Numbered from the stretch's first letter, positions 40,989-50,675 are shown. The stretch: 64,000 nucleotides of DNA from Paracoccus sp041927875 (GCF_041927875.1 NZ_JBHFHN010000011.1); one strand, 5' to 3'. The notes: a model not told the origin generated them from the sequence alone. A program made the numbers and translations.

Positions 40989-42689
40989 ATGACCAAGTTT
41001 TCCGATCTCAAACTCGACCCGCGCGTGCTGTCGGCTGTTGCCGAAGCCGGTTACGAAACCCCGACCCCGATCCAGGCTGGCGCCATCCCGCCCGCGCTTG
41101 AGGGGCGTGACGTGCTGGGCATTGCCCAGACCGGCACCGGCAAGACCGCCAGCTTTACCCTGCCGATGATCACGCTCTTGGCCAAGGGGCGGGCGCGGGC
41201 GCGGATGCCGCGGTCGCTGGTTTTGTGCCCCACCCGCGAACTGGCCGCGCAAGTCGCGGAAAACTTTGACATCTATGCCAAGAACACCAAGCTGACCAAG
41301 GCCCTGCTGATCGGCGGCGTCAGTTTTGGCGAACAGGACAAGCTGATCGACCGTGGCGTCGATGTGCTGATCGCCACGCCCGGCCGCCTGCTGGACCATT
41401 TCGAGCGCGGCAAACTGTTGCTGACCGGCGTGCAGATCATGGTCGTGGACGAAGCCGACCGGATGCTGGACATGGGCTTCATCCCCGATATCGAACGCAT
41501 CTTCCAGTTGACGCCCTTCACCCGGCAGGCGCTGTTCTTTTCGGCCACGATGGCGCCGGAAATCGAACGCATCACCGACACCTTCCTGCACACGCCCGAA
41601 CGGATCGAGGTGGCGCGCCAGGCCACGACCTCGGACACGATCAGCCAGAAGCTGTTGTTCTTCACGCCCACCCGCAAGGATCAAAGCGCCAAGCAAAAGC
41701 GCGAATTGATGCGCGCCATCATCGACGCCGAGGGCGAGGCCTGCACCAACGCCATCATCTTTTGCAACCGCAAGACCGAGGTGGATATCGTCGCGAAATC
41801 GCTGAAGGCGCATGGGCTGAACGCCGCGCCGATCCACGGCGATCTGGATCAAAGCCAGCGGATGAAGACGCTGGACGGGTTCCGTGATGGCAGCCTGCGG
41901 TTCCTGGTCGCCTCCGACGTGGCGGCGCGGGGGCTGGACATTCCGGCGGTCAGCCATGTGTTCAATTTCGACGTTCCCAGCCATGCCGAGGATTACGTCC
42001 ACCGCATCGGTCGCACCGGTCGGGCAGGGCGCAAGGGCACGGCCTATACCATCGCCACGCCGTCGGATGACAAATATCTGGCCGCGATCGAGGGGCTGAT
42101 CAAGAACCCGATCCCGCGCGTCGAGCCGCCCGAGGGCTTCAGCTTTTCCGCCGCCGCTCAGGGCGCGCCGAAAAAATACGACGACGATCCGCGCCGCGCC
42201 CCGCGTGGCCGCAAGACCGACAAGCCGCGCCCGATTGCCGAACATGGCCAGGTGGCGGCCCTTGCCCCGGTCGAGGTCGGAAGCCGCGCCGCAACCGAGG
42301 ATGAGGCCGCAGCCCGCACGGATGCGCGCCCCGCGCGCGAGGAACGCCGTCGCCGTGGCGACCGCAAGGGGGGCGGCAAGGACGCCGCCCGCCGCGATGA
42401 GGCCGCCGTTGATGACCGCAGCGCCGCCCGCCCGGAACCCGCGGCGGAACCCCGCGAGGAGCCGCGCCGCGATGACCGCCGTGAGGATCGCCGCGAAGAC
42501 CGCCGTGAGGATCGGCGTGACCGCCGCGATGACCGCCGCGACCGGCGCGACCGCGATGACCGCTCGGTCGTGGGCCTGGGCGATCATATCCCCGACTTCC
42601 TGACGCGCAGCTTCCGCCCGGGCTACACCACGCCCGACACCGGTGCCGATACCGCCAGCGAGGCCCCCGAAAGCCCCGCGCAGGATTGA
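40989..42689 (+). CDS. DEAD-box ATP-dependent RNA helicase, RhlE-like
   Basis: All helicase motifs are present: Q motif with PTPIQAGAIPPALEG, AQTGTGKTASF (I), DEADRMLDMGF (II), FFSATM (III), ARGLDIPAV (V) and HRIGRTGRAGRKG (VI). The core ends near residue 385. A low-complexity tail of about 180 residues follows, with Arg/Asp repeats (REDRREDRREDRRDRRDDR) encoded by imperfect tandem repeats at about 42470-42560, probably an RNA-binding disordered region. RhlE-type helicases act in ribosome assembly and mRNA decay. Confidence 0.92.
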   Translation: MTKFSDLKLDPRVLSAVAEAGYETPTPIQAGAIPPALEGRDVLGIAQTGTGKTASFTLPMITLLAKGRARARMPRSLVLCPTRELAAQVAENFDIYAKNTKLTKALLIGGVSFGEQDKLIDRGVDVLIATPGRLLDHFERGKLLLTGVQIMVVDEADRMLDMGFIPDIERIFQLTPFTRQALFFSATMAPEIERITDTFLHTPERIEVARQATTSDTISQKLLFFTPTRKDQSAKQKRELMRAIIDAEGEACTNAIIFCNRKTEVDIVAKSLKAHGLNAAPIHGDLDQSQRMKTLDGFRDGSLRFLVASDVAARGLDIPAVSHVFNFDVPSHAEDYVHRIGRTGRAGRKGTAYTIATPSDDKYLAAIEGLIKNPIPRVEPPEGFSFSAAAQGAPKKYDDDPRRAPRGRKTDKPRPIAEHGQVAALAPVEVGSRAATEDEAAARTDARPAREERRRRGDRKGGGKDAARRDEAAVDDRSAARPEPAAEPREEPRRDDRREDRREDRREDRRDRRDDRRDRRDRDDRSVVGLGDHIPDFLTRSFRPGYTTPDTGADTASEAPESPAQD

Positions 42690-42846
42690 CCTCCTGCGCG
42701 GCAGCGGCGCCCGGAATGGTGTGTCGCGCGCCGCTGATGATCGGCTGATCGCGCGGCGGCCCGACCCGCCGCGCCGCCGCATCCCCATTCCGCCCCTTGA
42801 TCGCAGGACGCGCGCGGCCTAAAGCCCCCGCAAAGGAGCCTCCGCC

Positions 42847-44406
42847 ATGTCCCAGCATCAACGCCTTCTGATCATCGATTTCGGCAGTCAGGTCACGCAG
42901 CTGATCGCCCGCCGCCTGCGCGAGCTGCGGATCTATTGCGAGATTCAGCCCTATCAAAGCGTCACCGATGCCAGCCTGGCGGCCTTTGCCCCGCAGGCGG
43001 TGATCCTGTCGGGCGGCCCCGACAGCGTCACCCGCGAGGGCAGCCCGCGCGCGCCCGACAGCCTCTGGACCATGGGCCTGCCGATCTTCGGCATCTGCTA
43101 CGGCCAGCAGGTGATGATGGAGCAGTTGGGCGGCAAGGTCGAAGCGGGCCATCACGCCGAATATGGCCGCGCCTTCGTCAGCCCGGCAGAGGGCCATACC
43201 GGCGACAGCATCTTCGCGGGCCTGTTCACCGAAGGCCGCGAACAGGTCTGGATGAGCCACGGCGACCGCGTGACGCGCCTGGCCCCCGGCTTCACCGTCA
43301 TCGGCACCAGCCCGAACGCGCCTTACGCGATGGTGGCTGACGAGGCCCGCCGCTTCTACGCCGTGCAATTCCACCCCGAGGTCCACCACACGCCGAACGG
43401 CGCGACCATGCTGGAAAACTTCACCCGCATGGCTGGTTTCACCGGCGACTGGACGATGGCCAGCTACAAGGATGAGGCGATCCGCAAGATCCGCGAACAG
43501 GTTGGCGACCGCCGGGTGATCTGCGGCCTGTCGGGCGGGGTCGACAGTTCGGTGGCCGCCGTGCTGATCCATGAGGCGATCGGTGACCAGCTCACCTGCG
43601 TTTTCGTCGACCACGGCCTGATGCGCCTGAACGAGGCCGATGAAGTCGTCACCATGTTCCGTGACGCCTATAACATCCCGCTGGTCCATGCCGAGGAATC
43701 CGACCTGTTCATCGGCGCGCTGGAAGGCGTCAGCGACCCCGAAGTCAAGCGCAAGACCATCGGCAAGCTGTTCATCGACGTGTTCCAGCGCGAGGCCAGC
43801 AAGATTGAGGGCGCCGAGTTCCTGGCCCAAGGCACGCTCTACCCCGACGTGATCGAAAGCGTGTCGTTCAGCGGCGGCCCCTCGGTCACGATCAAGTCCC
43901 ACCACAATGTCGGCGGCCTGCCCGAGAAGATGGGCTTGAAACTGGTCGAACCCCTGCGCGAACTGTTCAAGGATGAGGTCCGTGCCTTGGGGCGCGAACT
44001 GGGCCTGCCTGACGCTTTCATCGGCCGCCACCCGTTCCCCGGCCCCGGCCTTGCCATCCGCTGCCCCGGCGAGATTACACGCGAAAAACTGGACATCCTG
44101 CGCCGCGCCGATGCCGTCTATATCGACCAGATCCGCAAACACGGGCTTTACGACGATATCTGGCAGGCGTTCGTGGCGATCCTGCCGGTGAAAACCGTGG
44201 GCGTGATGGGCGACGGGCGCACCTATGATTACGCCTGCGCGCTGCGCGCCGTCACCAGCGTCGATGGCATGACCGCGGATTACTATCCCTTCACCCACGA
44301 CTTCCTGGGCGAAACCGCGACCCGAATCATCAATGAGGTCAAGGGCATCAACCGGGTGACCTATGACATCACCTCGAAACCGCCGGGCACGATCGAATGG
44401 GAGTGA
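42847..44406 (+). CDS. guaA: GMP synthase (glutamine-hydrolysing)
   Basis: GuaA converts XMP to GMP using glutamine and ATP. The class I amidotransferase domain has the Cys nucleophile in GICYGQQVMMEQ and the FHPEVHHT His-Glu. The ATP pyrophosphatase P-loop is LSGGVDSSVAA, and the C-terminal dimerisation domain ends in DITSKPPGTIEWE. The 519 residues are standard. A long GC-rich leader of 157 bases separates it from the helicase gene; I saw no riboswitch in it. Confidence 0.96.
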   Translation: MSQHQRLLIIDFGSQVTQLIARRLRELRIYCEIQPYQSVTDASLAAFAPQAVILSGGPDSVTREGSPRAPDSLWTMGLPIFGICYGQQVMMEQLGGKVEAGHHAEYGRAFVSPAEGHTGDSIFAGLFTEGREQVWMSHGDRVTRLAPGFTVIGTSPNAPYAMVADEARRFYAVQFHPEVHHTPNGATMLENFTRMAGFTGDWTMASYKDEAIRKIREQVGDRRVICGLSGGVDSSVAAVLIHEAIGDQLTCVFVDHGLMRLNEADEVVTMFRDAYNIPLVHAEESDLFIGALEGVSDPEVKRKTIGKLFIDVFQREASKIEGAEFLAQGTLYPDVIESVSFSGGPSVTIKSHHNVGGLPEKMGLKLVEPLRELFKDEVRALGRELGLPDAFIGRHPFPGPGLAIRCPGEITREKLDILRRADAVYIDQIRKHGLYDDIWQAFVAILPVKTVGVMGDGRTYDYACALRAVTSVDGMTADYYPFTHDFLGETATRIINEVKGINRVTYDITSKPPGTIEWE

Positions 44407-44436
44407 CCGCGCCGCGCTGACATGGCCGCGCGACTG

Positions 44437-44461
44437 CCCCTTCTTTCTTGCCCAAATACGC
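44437..44461 (-). repeat. Dispersed intergenic repeat, copy 2
   Basis: On the minus strand it begins GCGTATTTGGGCAAG and matches 25416-25440 at 24 of 25 positions. It adjoins the terminator at 44466. Confidence 0.6.
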
Positions 44462-44465
44462 AAAA

Positions 44466-44489
44466 GGGGCGCCCACCACCGGGCGCCCC
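44466..44489. terminator. Bidirectional terminator between guaA and the OmpA-family gene
   Basis: Arms GGGGCGCCC (44466-44474) and GGGCGCCCC (44481-44489), with AAAA before and TTG after. Confidence 0.75.
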
Positions 44490-44507
44490 TTGTCCATGTC
44501 AGCGCGA

Positions 44508-46796
44508 TCAGTTGCGCGCGGCGGTCTGCAACAGATCGGTGATGCGGCGCACGGCGGCGCGGCGGTTGGCGCGGATGTCGCCTTCCTCGCGCACCTTCAG
44601 GAACTGCTCGCCATAGCCCTGCACCACCATGTTTTCCGGCGGGATCGCGAAATATTCGGTCAGCGCCAAAGCCACCGATTCCGCGCGGCGATCCGACAGG
44701 GCAAGGTTGTTGGCCGCGCGGCCCACGGTGTCGGTATGGCCCTCGATCAGGAACATCTCGCGCGGGTTGGCCTTGATGCGCTCCTGGATCGCGCCGCCCA
44801 GCAGCGCCAGGGCGCGGGCCTGGTCGGGCTTGATCGCCGCCGATCCGGTGTCAAAGGTCACCGCCTCGATCTCGACCGGGGCGACCAAGGCGCGCACCTC
44901 GGGGATGTTGCGGACCTGGTTCAGGGTGAAGGTCCGGTCGATCGCGGCCTCACGCGCCAAGGCGTCACGCACCGCGGCCTCGTCCCAGGTGCCGGCGGGC
45001 GGCACATAGGCGGGGGCGGGGGCGGGCAGCAGGCTGACCTTGACCGGCTGCACGGCGGTGTCGTCGATCAGCGCGATCTCGGTGCCATCGGGCATCACCC
45101 GCACCCGCTTCAGCACGCGCAATTCGGCGTCGCGGATGGTGACAACGCGGCTGCCATCCTCGCGCTGCACGATGGTCCGGGTCGAGCCGTCATTGAAGGT
45201 CTCGGTGCGCACATCCGAACCGGGCTGGAACAGCAACACGTTGTCATCCTTGATGACTTCCTGGCTGCCATCGGGGCGGGTGACGATCACCCGGTCGCCG
45301 GTGTTCAACGAGACCTTGCGGTTGTTCGACAGGATCGCGCCCACGGCGAGGGCGCCCAGACCGGCGATGGCCAGCTTGTCGATGGCGTCCAGGCCGCCGC
45401 GTTCGGCAGCCGGTTGCGCCTGCGCTTCCGCCGCCTGACGCGCGGCCTCGGCCACCGACAGCTCGAAATCTTCGGACGAGGCGCGCGCCGCGCCTTCGGC
45501 AACTTTCACATCGCTGACCTCGACGCCCTCGACCGGTGCGGCATCGGTCACCGCAAGGGCCTCCAGCGCGGCGGCGATCGGGGCCTCATCGGCCTCGGCG
45601 GCGGCTTGCGCGGATTCGGTCAGCAGCGCCAGCGATTCCGGCTGGGTCGCCGGGTCGGCCAGCAACGCGGGATCTTTGCCTTCGGCCTCAAGCTGGGCGG
45701 CCAGATCGGTCACCGTCGCCTCGGCGCGGGCTTCGGGCGTGTCGGCGGTGGCCTGGTCGGGCGCATCCGTGCCGGGCTGTTCGGCGGCAAGCGCGGCGGC
45801 CAGATCTGCGGCCGTGGGCGCGCCTTCAGCGGGCTGATCGGCGGCGGGAACGGGCTCGACCGGCGCGGCAGCCGGGGCCGGGGCCTCGCCGGTCACGGCG
45901 GGGGCAGGCTCGGCGGCGGGGGCCTCGGGCGCAGCTTCCGTCGGGGCCTCGGCCACGGCGGGATCGACCGGGGCAGGGCTTGCGGCCTCGACCTGAGCCA
46001 CGGCCTCCTGGCGCGCGGCATCGGACTTCGCGGCCTGTTCGGCGGCCTTGGCCTCGACCGCGGCGGCGGCCTCGGTCGCACGGGCTTCGGCTTCAGCGGC
46101 GGCGGCTTCCACGGCGGCGGCCTCGGCCTTGGCGGCTTCGGCTGCGGCGCGGGCCTGCTCTTCGGCGGCGCGCGCGGCTTCGGCCTCGGCTTCGGCCTGG
46201 GCGGTCGCCTCGGCGCTTTCCGTGGCGGCGGTTGCCTCGGCGGCCATCGCGGCCTCCGAGGCGCGCGCGGCCTCGGCCTCGGCTGCGGCTTCGGCCTCGG
46301 CGGCAACTTCGGCCGCGGCGACGGCCTCAACCGATTTGTCCTCGGCCTCGACGGCGGCTTCCTTTGCCGCTTCGGTGGCCACGGCGGTTTCCTGCGCGGC
46401 CTCGGCGGCCTCATGCACCGGGGTGCGGCCGGTCAGCGCGACGGCCGCCTCTTGCCGGTCCTTGGGCAACAGCACGAAGGTGCCGTTTTCCGCGACCGCG
46501 ACGGCAATGCCCGCCGGCGTCACCAGCGGCACATCGGCGGCGCAGGGCGCAGGCGCTGCATCGGCGCAGGCCAGCATATCGGGCGTCAGCCCGGCGGCCA
46601 GTTCGGTGGTCAGTGCCGCCGACAGCTCGGGCTGGGCGCGGGCCTCGGTCGCGTTCATCGTCGCGGCGGTGTCGCCGTCGATCACCACCGGCGCCTCTTG
46701 CGCATGGGCGATCTGGCCGAAGGTCGGAACCATCAGCGATAGGCTGGCCAGCAGCGCGGTGGTGGTGCGGGGCGCAGGGATCAGGCGGCGGGGCAT
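44508..46796 (-). CDS. OmpA-family protein with long Ala/Glu-rich helical region
   Basis: The 762-residue product starts with a signal peptide (residues 1-33, LLASLSLMVPTFGQIAHAQ). Residues of about 120-460 are almost only Ala, Glu, Pro and Val (AEAAAEAEAARASEAAMAAE), a long helix or extended spacer. A hydrophobic segment near 465-490 and a beta-rich domain follow. The last 115 residues are an OmpA peptidoglycan-binding domain (FDTGSAAIKPDQARALALLG, GHTDTVG, LSDRRAESVALAL). GAGGAG six bases before the ATG at 46796 sets the start. It probably spans between envelope layers and the wall; the spacer length is unusual. Confidence 0.85.
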   Translation of the reverse strand: MPRRLIPAPRTTTALLASLSLMVPTFGQIAHAQEAPVVIDGDTAATMNATEARAQPELSAALTTELAAGLTPDMLACADAAPAPCAADVPLVTPAGIAVAVAENGTFVLLPKDRQEAAVALTGRTPVHEAAEAAQETAVATEAAKEAAVEAEDKSVEAVAAAEVAAEAEAAAEAEAARASEAAMAAEATAATESAEATAQAEAEAEAARAAEEQARAAAEAAKAEAAAVEAAAAEAEARATEAAAAVEAKAAEQAAKSDAARQEAVAQVEAASPAPVDPAVAEAPTEAAPEAPAAEPAPAVTGEAPAPAAAPVEPVPAADQPAEGAPTAADLAAALAAEQPGTDAPDQATADTPEARAEATVTDLAAQLEAEGKDPALLADPATQPESLALLTESAQAAAEADEAPIAAALEALAVTDAAPVEGVEVSDVKVAEGAARASSEDFELSVAEAARQAAEAQAQPAAERGGLDAIDKLAIAGLGALAVGAILSNNRKVSLNTGDRVIVTRPDGSQEVIKDDNVLLFQPGSDVRTETFNDGSTRTIVQREDGSRVVTIRDAELRVLKRVRVMPDGTEIALIDDTAVQPVKVSLLPAPAPAYVPPAGTWDEAAVRDALAREAAIDRTFTLNQVRNIPEVRALVAPVEIEAVTFDTGSAAIKPDQARALALLGGAIQERIKANPREMFLIEGHTDTVGRAANNLALSDRRAESVALALTEYFAIPPENMVVQGYGEQFLKVREEGDIRANRRAAVRRITDLLQTAARN

Positions 46797-46949
46797 CGGC
46801 AACTCCTCGTCGAAAGGCAATGGGTTACGGGTTCAACGCTGCCCGGTGCGATTGCGTTCCCGCAAGCAACAGCGTCGTGATTGACGCAGCCGTGTTCGGC
46901 TTGCCCCGGCGGGGGGGCGCGGCTAAACCGGGGCAAAAGGGGGCGCGCG

Positions 46950-47117
46950 ATGATCATTCTGGCAGGACTTCTGATCGGTGCGATCGTGGGCGCAACCCGT
47001 GCCCGCAGGCTGCGCGGCACCGGCGCCGATGTGGCGCAATATGCCATCGCCCATGCCATCGCTTTCGCGCTGATCGGCGTCGGCGTGACCGTGCTGATCG
47101 ACCGTCTAGCGGGCTGA
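46950..47117 (+). CDS. Small membrane protein upstream of the VWA gene
   Basis: The 55 residues form two hydrophobic helices around a basic turn (MIILAGLLIGAIVGATRARR, then AHAIAFALIGVGVTVLIDRL). The ATG at 46950 has GGGGG upstream. It ends four bases before the VWA gene, so the pair is likely co-expressed. Function unknown. Confidence 0.7.
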   Translation: MIILAGLLIGAIVGATRARRLRGTGADVAQYAIAHAIAFALIGVGVTVLIDRLAG

Positions 47118-47121
47118 CCCG

Positions 47122-48303
47122 ATGTTCACGCGCTTTCTGGACAGCCTGCGCCGCCATCAGGTGCCGGTCAGCCTGCGCGAATATCTGGTGTTCCTTGAGG
47201 GACTGTCAAAGGGTGTCGTAGCCTTTGACATCGACGGCTTTTACCATTTCGCCCGCGCCGCGATGGTCAAGGACGAACGCCACATTGACCGTTTTGACCG
47301 CGCCTTTGCCGAAAGTTTCGCAGGCGTCGAGGCGATACCCGATGTCGCCATCCTGAACGCCATCGACCTGCCCGAGGACTGGCTGCGCCGCCTGGCCGAA
47401 CGCCAGATGTCCGAGGCTGACAAGGCCGAGGTGCAGGCGCTTGGCGGCTTTGACAAGCTGATCGAGACCCTGAAGCAGCGGCTTGCCGAACAGAAGGGCC
47501 GCCATCAGGGCGGGTCGAAATGGATCGGCACCGCCGGCACCAGCCCCTTTGGCGCCTATGGCTACAACCCCGAGGGGGTGCGGATCGGCCAGCACGAATC
47601 CCGCCACCGCCGCGCCGTCAAGGTCTGGGATCAGCGCGCCTTTCGCGATTTCGACGACAGCGTGGAACTGGGCACCCGCAACATCAAGGTCGCGCTGAAG
47701 CGGCTGCGGGCCTGGGCGCGGCATGGCGCGGCCGAGGAGCTGGACCTGGACGGCACCATCCGCGCCACCGCTGATCACGGCTATCTGGATGTCGTCACCC
47801 GGCCCGAACGTCACAACGCCGTCAAGGTGGTGCTGTTCATGGATGTCGGCGGCTCGATGGACGACCATATCCGGGTGATGGATGAACTGTTCAGCGCCGC
47901 GCGGGCCGAGTTCAAGCACCTTGAACATTTCTATTTCCACAACTGCCTTTACGATTTCGTCTGGAAGGACAACCGCCGCAGACAGACCGAACGCATTTCC
48001 ACCTGGGATGTGATCCACCGCTACGGCGCTGATTACAAATGCATTTTCGTGGGCGATGCGGCGATGTCGCCTTATGAGGTGGCGATGCGCGGCGGGGCCA
48101 GCGAATACTGGAATGACGAACCTGGCGCGGTCTGGCTGGGCCGGGCCTGCGCGCAATGGCCCGATCACGTCTGGCTGAACCCGGTGGCCGAAAACCACTG
48201 GCCCTTCACCCAGTCGACCGCGATGATCCAGCAGATCTTCCCCGAACGGATGATGCCGATGACGCTTGCGGGCTTGGGCCGCGCGATGAAGCTGCTGGGA
48301 TGA
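47122..48303 (+). CDS. VWA-domain protein, CoxE-like family
   Basis: The 393-residue protein has a helical N-terminal part (FLEGLSKGVVAFDIDGFYHF) and a von Willebrand A domain with the MIDAS motif DVGGSMD at about residues 242-248 (the D-x-S Ser is replaced by Gly, D-x-G-x-S kept). CoxE-like proteins usually work with MoxR AAA+ ATPases as metal-insertion chaperones. No MoxR gene is adjacent. The C-terminal block NPVAENHWPFTQSTAMIQQI is conserved in the family. Confidence 0.85.
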   Translation: MFTRFLDSLRRHQVPVSLREYLVFLEGLSKGVVAFDIDGFYHFARAAMVKDERHIDRFDRAFAESFAGVEAIPDVAILNAIDLPEDWLRRLAERQMSEADKAEVQALGGFDKLIETLKQRLAEQKGRHQGGSKWIGTAGTSPFGAYGYNPEGVRIGQHESRHRRAVKVWDQRAFRDFDDSVELGTRNIKVALKRLRAWARHGAAEELDLDGTIRATADHGYLDVVTRPERHNAVKVVLFMDVGGSMDDHIRVMDELFSAARAEFKHLEHFYFHNCLYDFVWKDNRRRQTERISTWDVIHRYGADYKCIFVGDAAMSPYEVAMRGGASEYWNDEPGAVWLGRACAQWPDHVWLNPVAENHWPFTQSTAMIQQIFPERMMPMTLAGLGRAMKLLG

Positions 48304-48658
48304 TCCGCGATCTGGCGCGGCGCTGCCATCGCGCGGGCGCGCGCCATGTTGGCGTTGGCGGCGCGCGGCTGGCTGGCGGTGTTCCTGTCCCGCTGGCCGT
48401 TCAGCCCGGTCGCGCCCCGGGATGACCTATGCCGCCGCCGCCGCGGGCTTTCGTCGCGGGCGCTTCACCTTGGCCAGCCTTGCCGGCGCGGCGATCTGGG
48501 TCGGGGCCTATCTGGCGCTTGGCCATGTGTGTGGCACCAATCTTCAGGCGGCGGCCGATCTGGCCGGGTCGGCCCTGGGGCTGGTCGCGGCGCTTGCGGC
48601 GGTGATCGGGCCTGGCTGGTGGCTGCTGCAGGCGGCGCGGTCGAAAAACGGCGACTGA
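48304..48658 (+). pseudogene. DedA-family membrane protein, truncated and frameshifted
   Basis: Two frames together give a DedA C-terminal half. From 48304 one frame reads ARARAMLALAARGWLAVFLS then RWPFSPVAP, with no start codon after the preceding stop except an internal ATG. From 48422 the neighbouring frame continues MTYAAAAAGFRRGRFTLASL and AGAAIWVGAYLALGHVCG to the stop at 48658. The change of frame falls at the C-run near 48415. About 80 N-terminal residues are missing. The second part has an ATG but is unlikely to fold on its own. Confidence 0.65.
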
Positions 48659-48709
48659 TGCGGCGTCAGGGCGATTGACCCCGGCCCGCCGATCCCCCAC
48701 ATCAGGGTC

Positions 48710-49414
48710 ATGATGCTGAAACTTCTGCCCATTCTGCTGATGATCGGCTACGGCCTGGTGATCTGGCTGACCTCGGCCTGGCGGCTGCGCGCGGAACTTG
48801 ATGCGCGCTCGACCCCGCTGGATCATCCCGGCCTGCGCCCGGTTCTGGCCGATCTGGCGCGCGCGCTTGGTGTTGAGCGGCTGCCTGTGCATGTCTATGA
48901 GGTCGCCCCCGTCAATGGCCTGGCCGCGCCCGATGGCCGGGTGTTCCTGACCCGCGGCTTTCTGGATCATTTCGACATGGGCCGCGTCACCGCGCCGGAA
49001 CTGGCCAGCGTCATCGCGCATGAGCTGGGCCATGTCAGCCTGGGCCATGCGCGGCGGCGGATGATCGACTTCACCGGCCAGAACGCGATCCGCATCCTGC
49101 TGGGCGGGCTGCTGGGGCGCATCCTGCCGGGCGTCGGCGTCTGGATCGCCAATCTGGCGGCCTCGGCCGTGGCCGCGCGGCTGTCGCGCGATGATGAATA
49201 TGCCGCCGACCGCTTCGCCAGTGCGCTGATGATCCGCGCCGGGCTGGGCACGCAACCGCAAAAGGCGCTGTTTGGCAAGCTGGCGGCGCTGACCGGGGGC
49301 GGGGTGGGGGCAGGGCCTGTCTGGCTGGCCAGCCATCCGCCCCATCCCCGCCGCATCGCCGCGATCGAGGCAAATGAGGCCCGCTGGGCTGCCACCCCCG
49401 CCGCGCCACGCTAA
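48710..49414 (+). CDS. M48-family zinc metalloprotease
   Basis: An N-terminal membrane helix (LPILLMIGYGLVIWLTSAW) is followed by a peptidase M48 domain with HELGHVSLGHARRR (HExxH) and the third ligand region DDEYAADRFASALM. At 234 residues it is a compact HtpX/Oma1-like form. Such enzymes degrade damaged membrane or periplasmic proteins. It is transcribed with, or separate from, the GHSSG-motif gene 70 bases downstream; no regulatory site was recognised. Confidence 0.87.
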   Translation: MMLKLLPILLMIGYGLVIWLTSAWRLRAELDARSTPLDHPGLRPVLADLARALGVERLPVHVYEVAPVNGLAAPDGRVFLTRGFLDHFDMGRVTAPELASVIAHELGHVSLGHARRRMIDFTGQNAIRILLGGLLGRILPGVGVWIANLAASAVAARLSRDDEYAADRFASALMIRAGLGTQPQKALFGKLAALTGGGVGAGPVWLASHPPHPRRIAAIEANEARWAATPAAPR

Positions 49415-49484
49415 GCGCAGCCCCTTTCCCCCGGCCCGCCAATGGGTTAGCTTGACGCTTGTGCAGTGGTGAAAGGATCAGGCG

Positions 49485-50675
49485 ATGCGGCGGCGGGTGT
49501 TCTATATCCCCGGCTATGACCCGATCCCGCCGCGCCGCTACCGCGAACTTTACCGCAAGGAAGGCGCCGATCAGGCCGCGATCTCGGGCTATGAGCTGAC
49601 GACCGCGCCCTGGAAGCCGCCCGCTGGCGGCTTTGGCTGGCGCGCCCGCACCCTGACCGAGGGACAGCCCGCCGAGGCCGAGATCGAGGTTCTGGTCTGG
49701 TCCGACATCGTTCAAGGCTCGATGGGGCGGTCGATCCTGGCGACCTATGGGCAATTGCTGCGCACTGCATGGGTCTATATCGGGTCGGGGGCGCTGTTTC
49801 GGCTGATGCGGCTGCGACGCGGGCCGGTGATTGCGGCGCTCTATCCGATTGTGGCACTGGTGGTGCAACTTCTTCTGGCACTTGGCCTGGGGGCGCTGCT
49901 GGTCTGGGGCGCGGGCCTTTTGGGGCTGCCGCTCTGGGCCGGGCTGCCCTTCGGTGCGGGTCTGACCTGGGCGGTGCTGCGATGGTTTCAGGCCCATGAT
50001 GGCCGGTTCTTCGCCTATTACCTGATGCATGATTACGCCTATTCTGCCCGCTGGCTGGGGGCCACGCCGCCCGATCTGGCCGCCCGGCAGCGCGACTTTG
50101 CCGACCGCATCCATGCCGCGCTGACCGATCCGACCTATGATGAGGTGCTGGTCGTCGGCCATTCATCCGGCGTGCATATCGGGGTCGAGGTGCTGGCCGA
50201 TCTGACCACGCGTCTGGGCGTGCCGGACGCCGCGCGGCTGGGGTTTCTGTCGCTGGGGCAGGTCTTGCCGATGGTCAGCTTTCTGCCGCAGGCCCGCAGC
50301 CTGCGCCGCCACTTGGCCGATCTGTCGCGCCGCCGCGATCTGACATGGATCGACGTGACCGCGCCCGGCGATGGCGCGGCCTTTGCCTTGTGCGATCCGG
50401 TCGCCGTCACCGGCGTCGCGCCGCCCGATCAGTGCTGGCCCCTGATCCTGTCGGCGGCCTATTCGCAAACCCTGTCACCCGCGCGGCAGGCGGCGATCAA
50501 ATGGCGGTTCTTCCGCCGACATATCCAGTATCTGTGCGCCTTTGACCGGCCCGATTGGTATGACTATTTCCAGATCACCGCCGGGCCGCTGACCCTGGCC
50601 GAGCGGTTCGCGGATCGCGCGCCCTCGAAAAGCCGCAAGACGCGGGCGGTCAATCGCCATCGGTCGATGACATGA
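49485..50675 (+). CDS. Membrane protein with alpha/beta-hydrolase-like GHSSG motif
   Basis: The 396-residue product starts RRRVFYIPGYDPIPPRRYRE, a first strand and oxyanion-like loop of an alpha/beta hydrolase. Two or three transmembrane helices occupy residues 110-165 (IAALYPIVALVVQLLLALGL). The nucleophile elbow VLVVGHSSGVHIGVEVLADL is at about residues 225-244. A His for the triad is not obvious. It overlaps the P450 gene by four bases (ATGA), so the two proteins are probably made together. No experimental family function is known to me; a membrane esterase or lipid hydrolase is the simplest reading. Confidence 0.7.
   Translation: MRRRVFYIPGYDPIPPRRYRELYRKEGADQAAISGYELTTAPWKPPAGGFGWRARTLTEGQPAEAEIEVLVWSDIVQGSMGRSILATYGQLLRTAWVYIGSGALFRLMRLRRGPVIAALYPIVALVVQLLLALGLGALLVWGAGLLGLPLWAGLPFGAGLTWAVLRWFQAHDGRFFAYYLMHDYAYSARWLGATPPDLAARQRDFADRIHAALTDPTYDEVLVVGHSSGVHIGVEVLADLTTRLGVPDAARLGFLSLGQVLPMVSFLPQARSLRRHLADLSRRRDLTWIDVTAPGDGAAFALCDPVAVTGVAPPDQCWPLILSAAYSQTLSPARQAAIKWRFFRRHIQYLCAFDRPDWYDYFQITAGPLTLAERFADRAPSKSRKTRAVNRHRSMT

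Noticed and set aside
42470..42560. Possible CRISPR-like repeats in the helicase gene
   Set aside because: They are imperfect codon repeats for Arg/Asp with no spacers of constant length.
44448..46742. Plus-strand frame of 764 codons opposite the OmpA-family gene
   Set aside because: Gly/Arg/Leu low-complexity mirror of the Ala/Glu spacer; the real gene has signal peptide, OmpA domain and ribosome site.
45536..47221. Arg/Pro-rich plus-strand frame of 561 codons
   Set aside because: Same low-complexity region in another frame, running through the start of two real genes.
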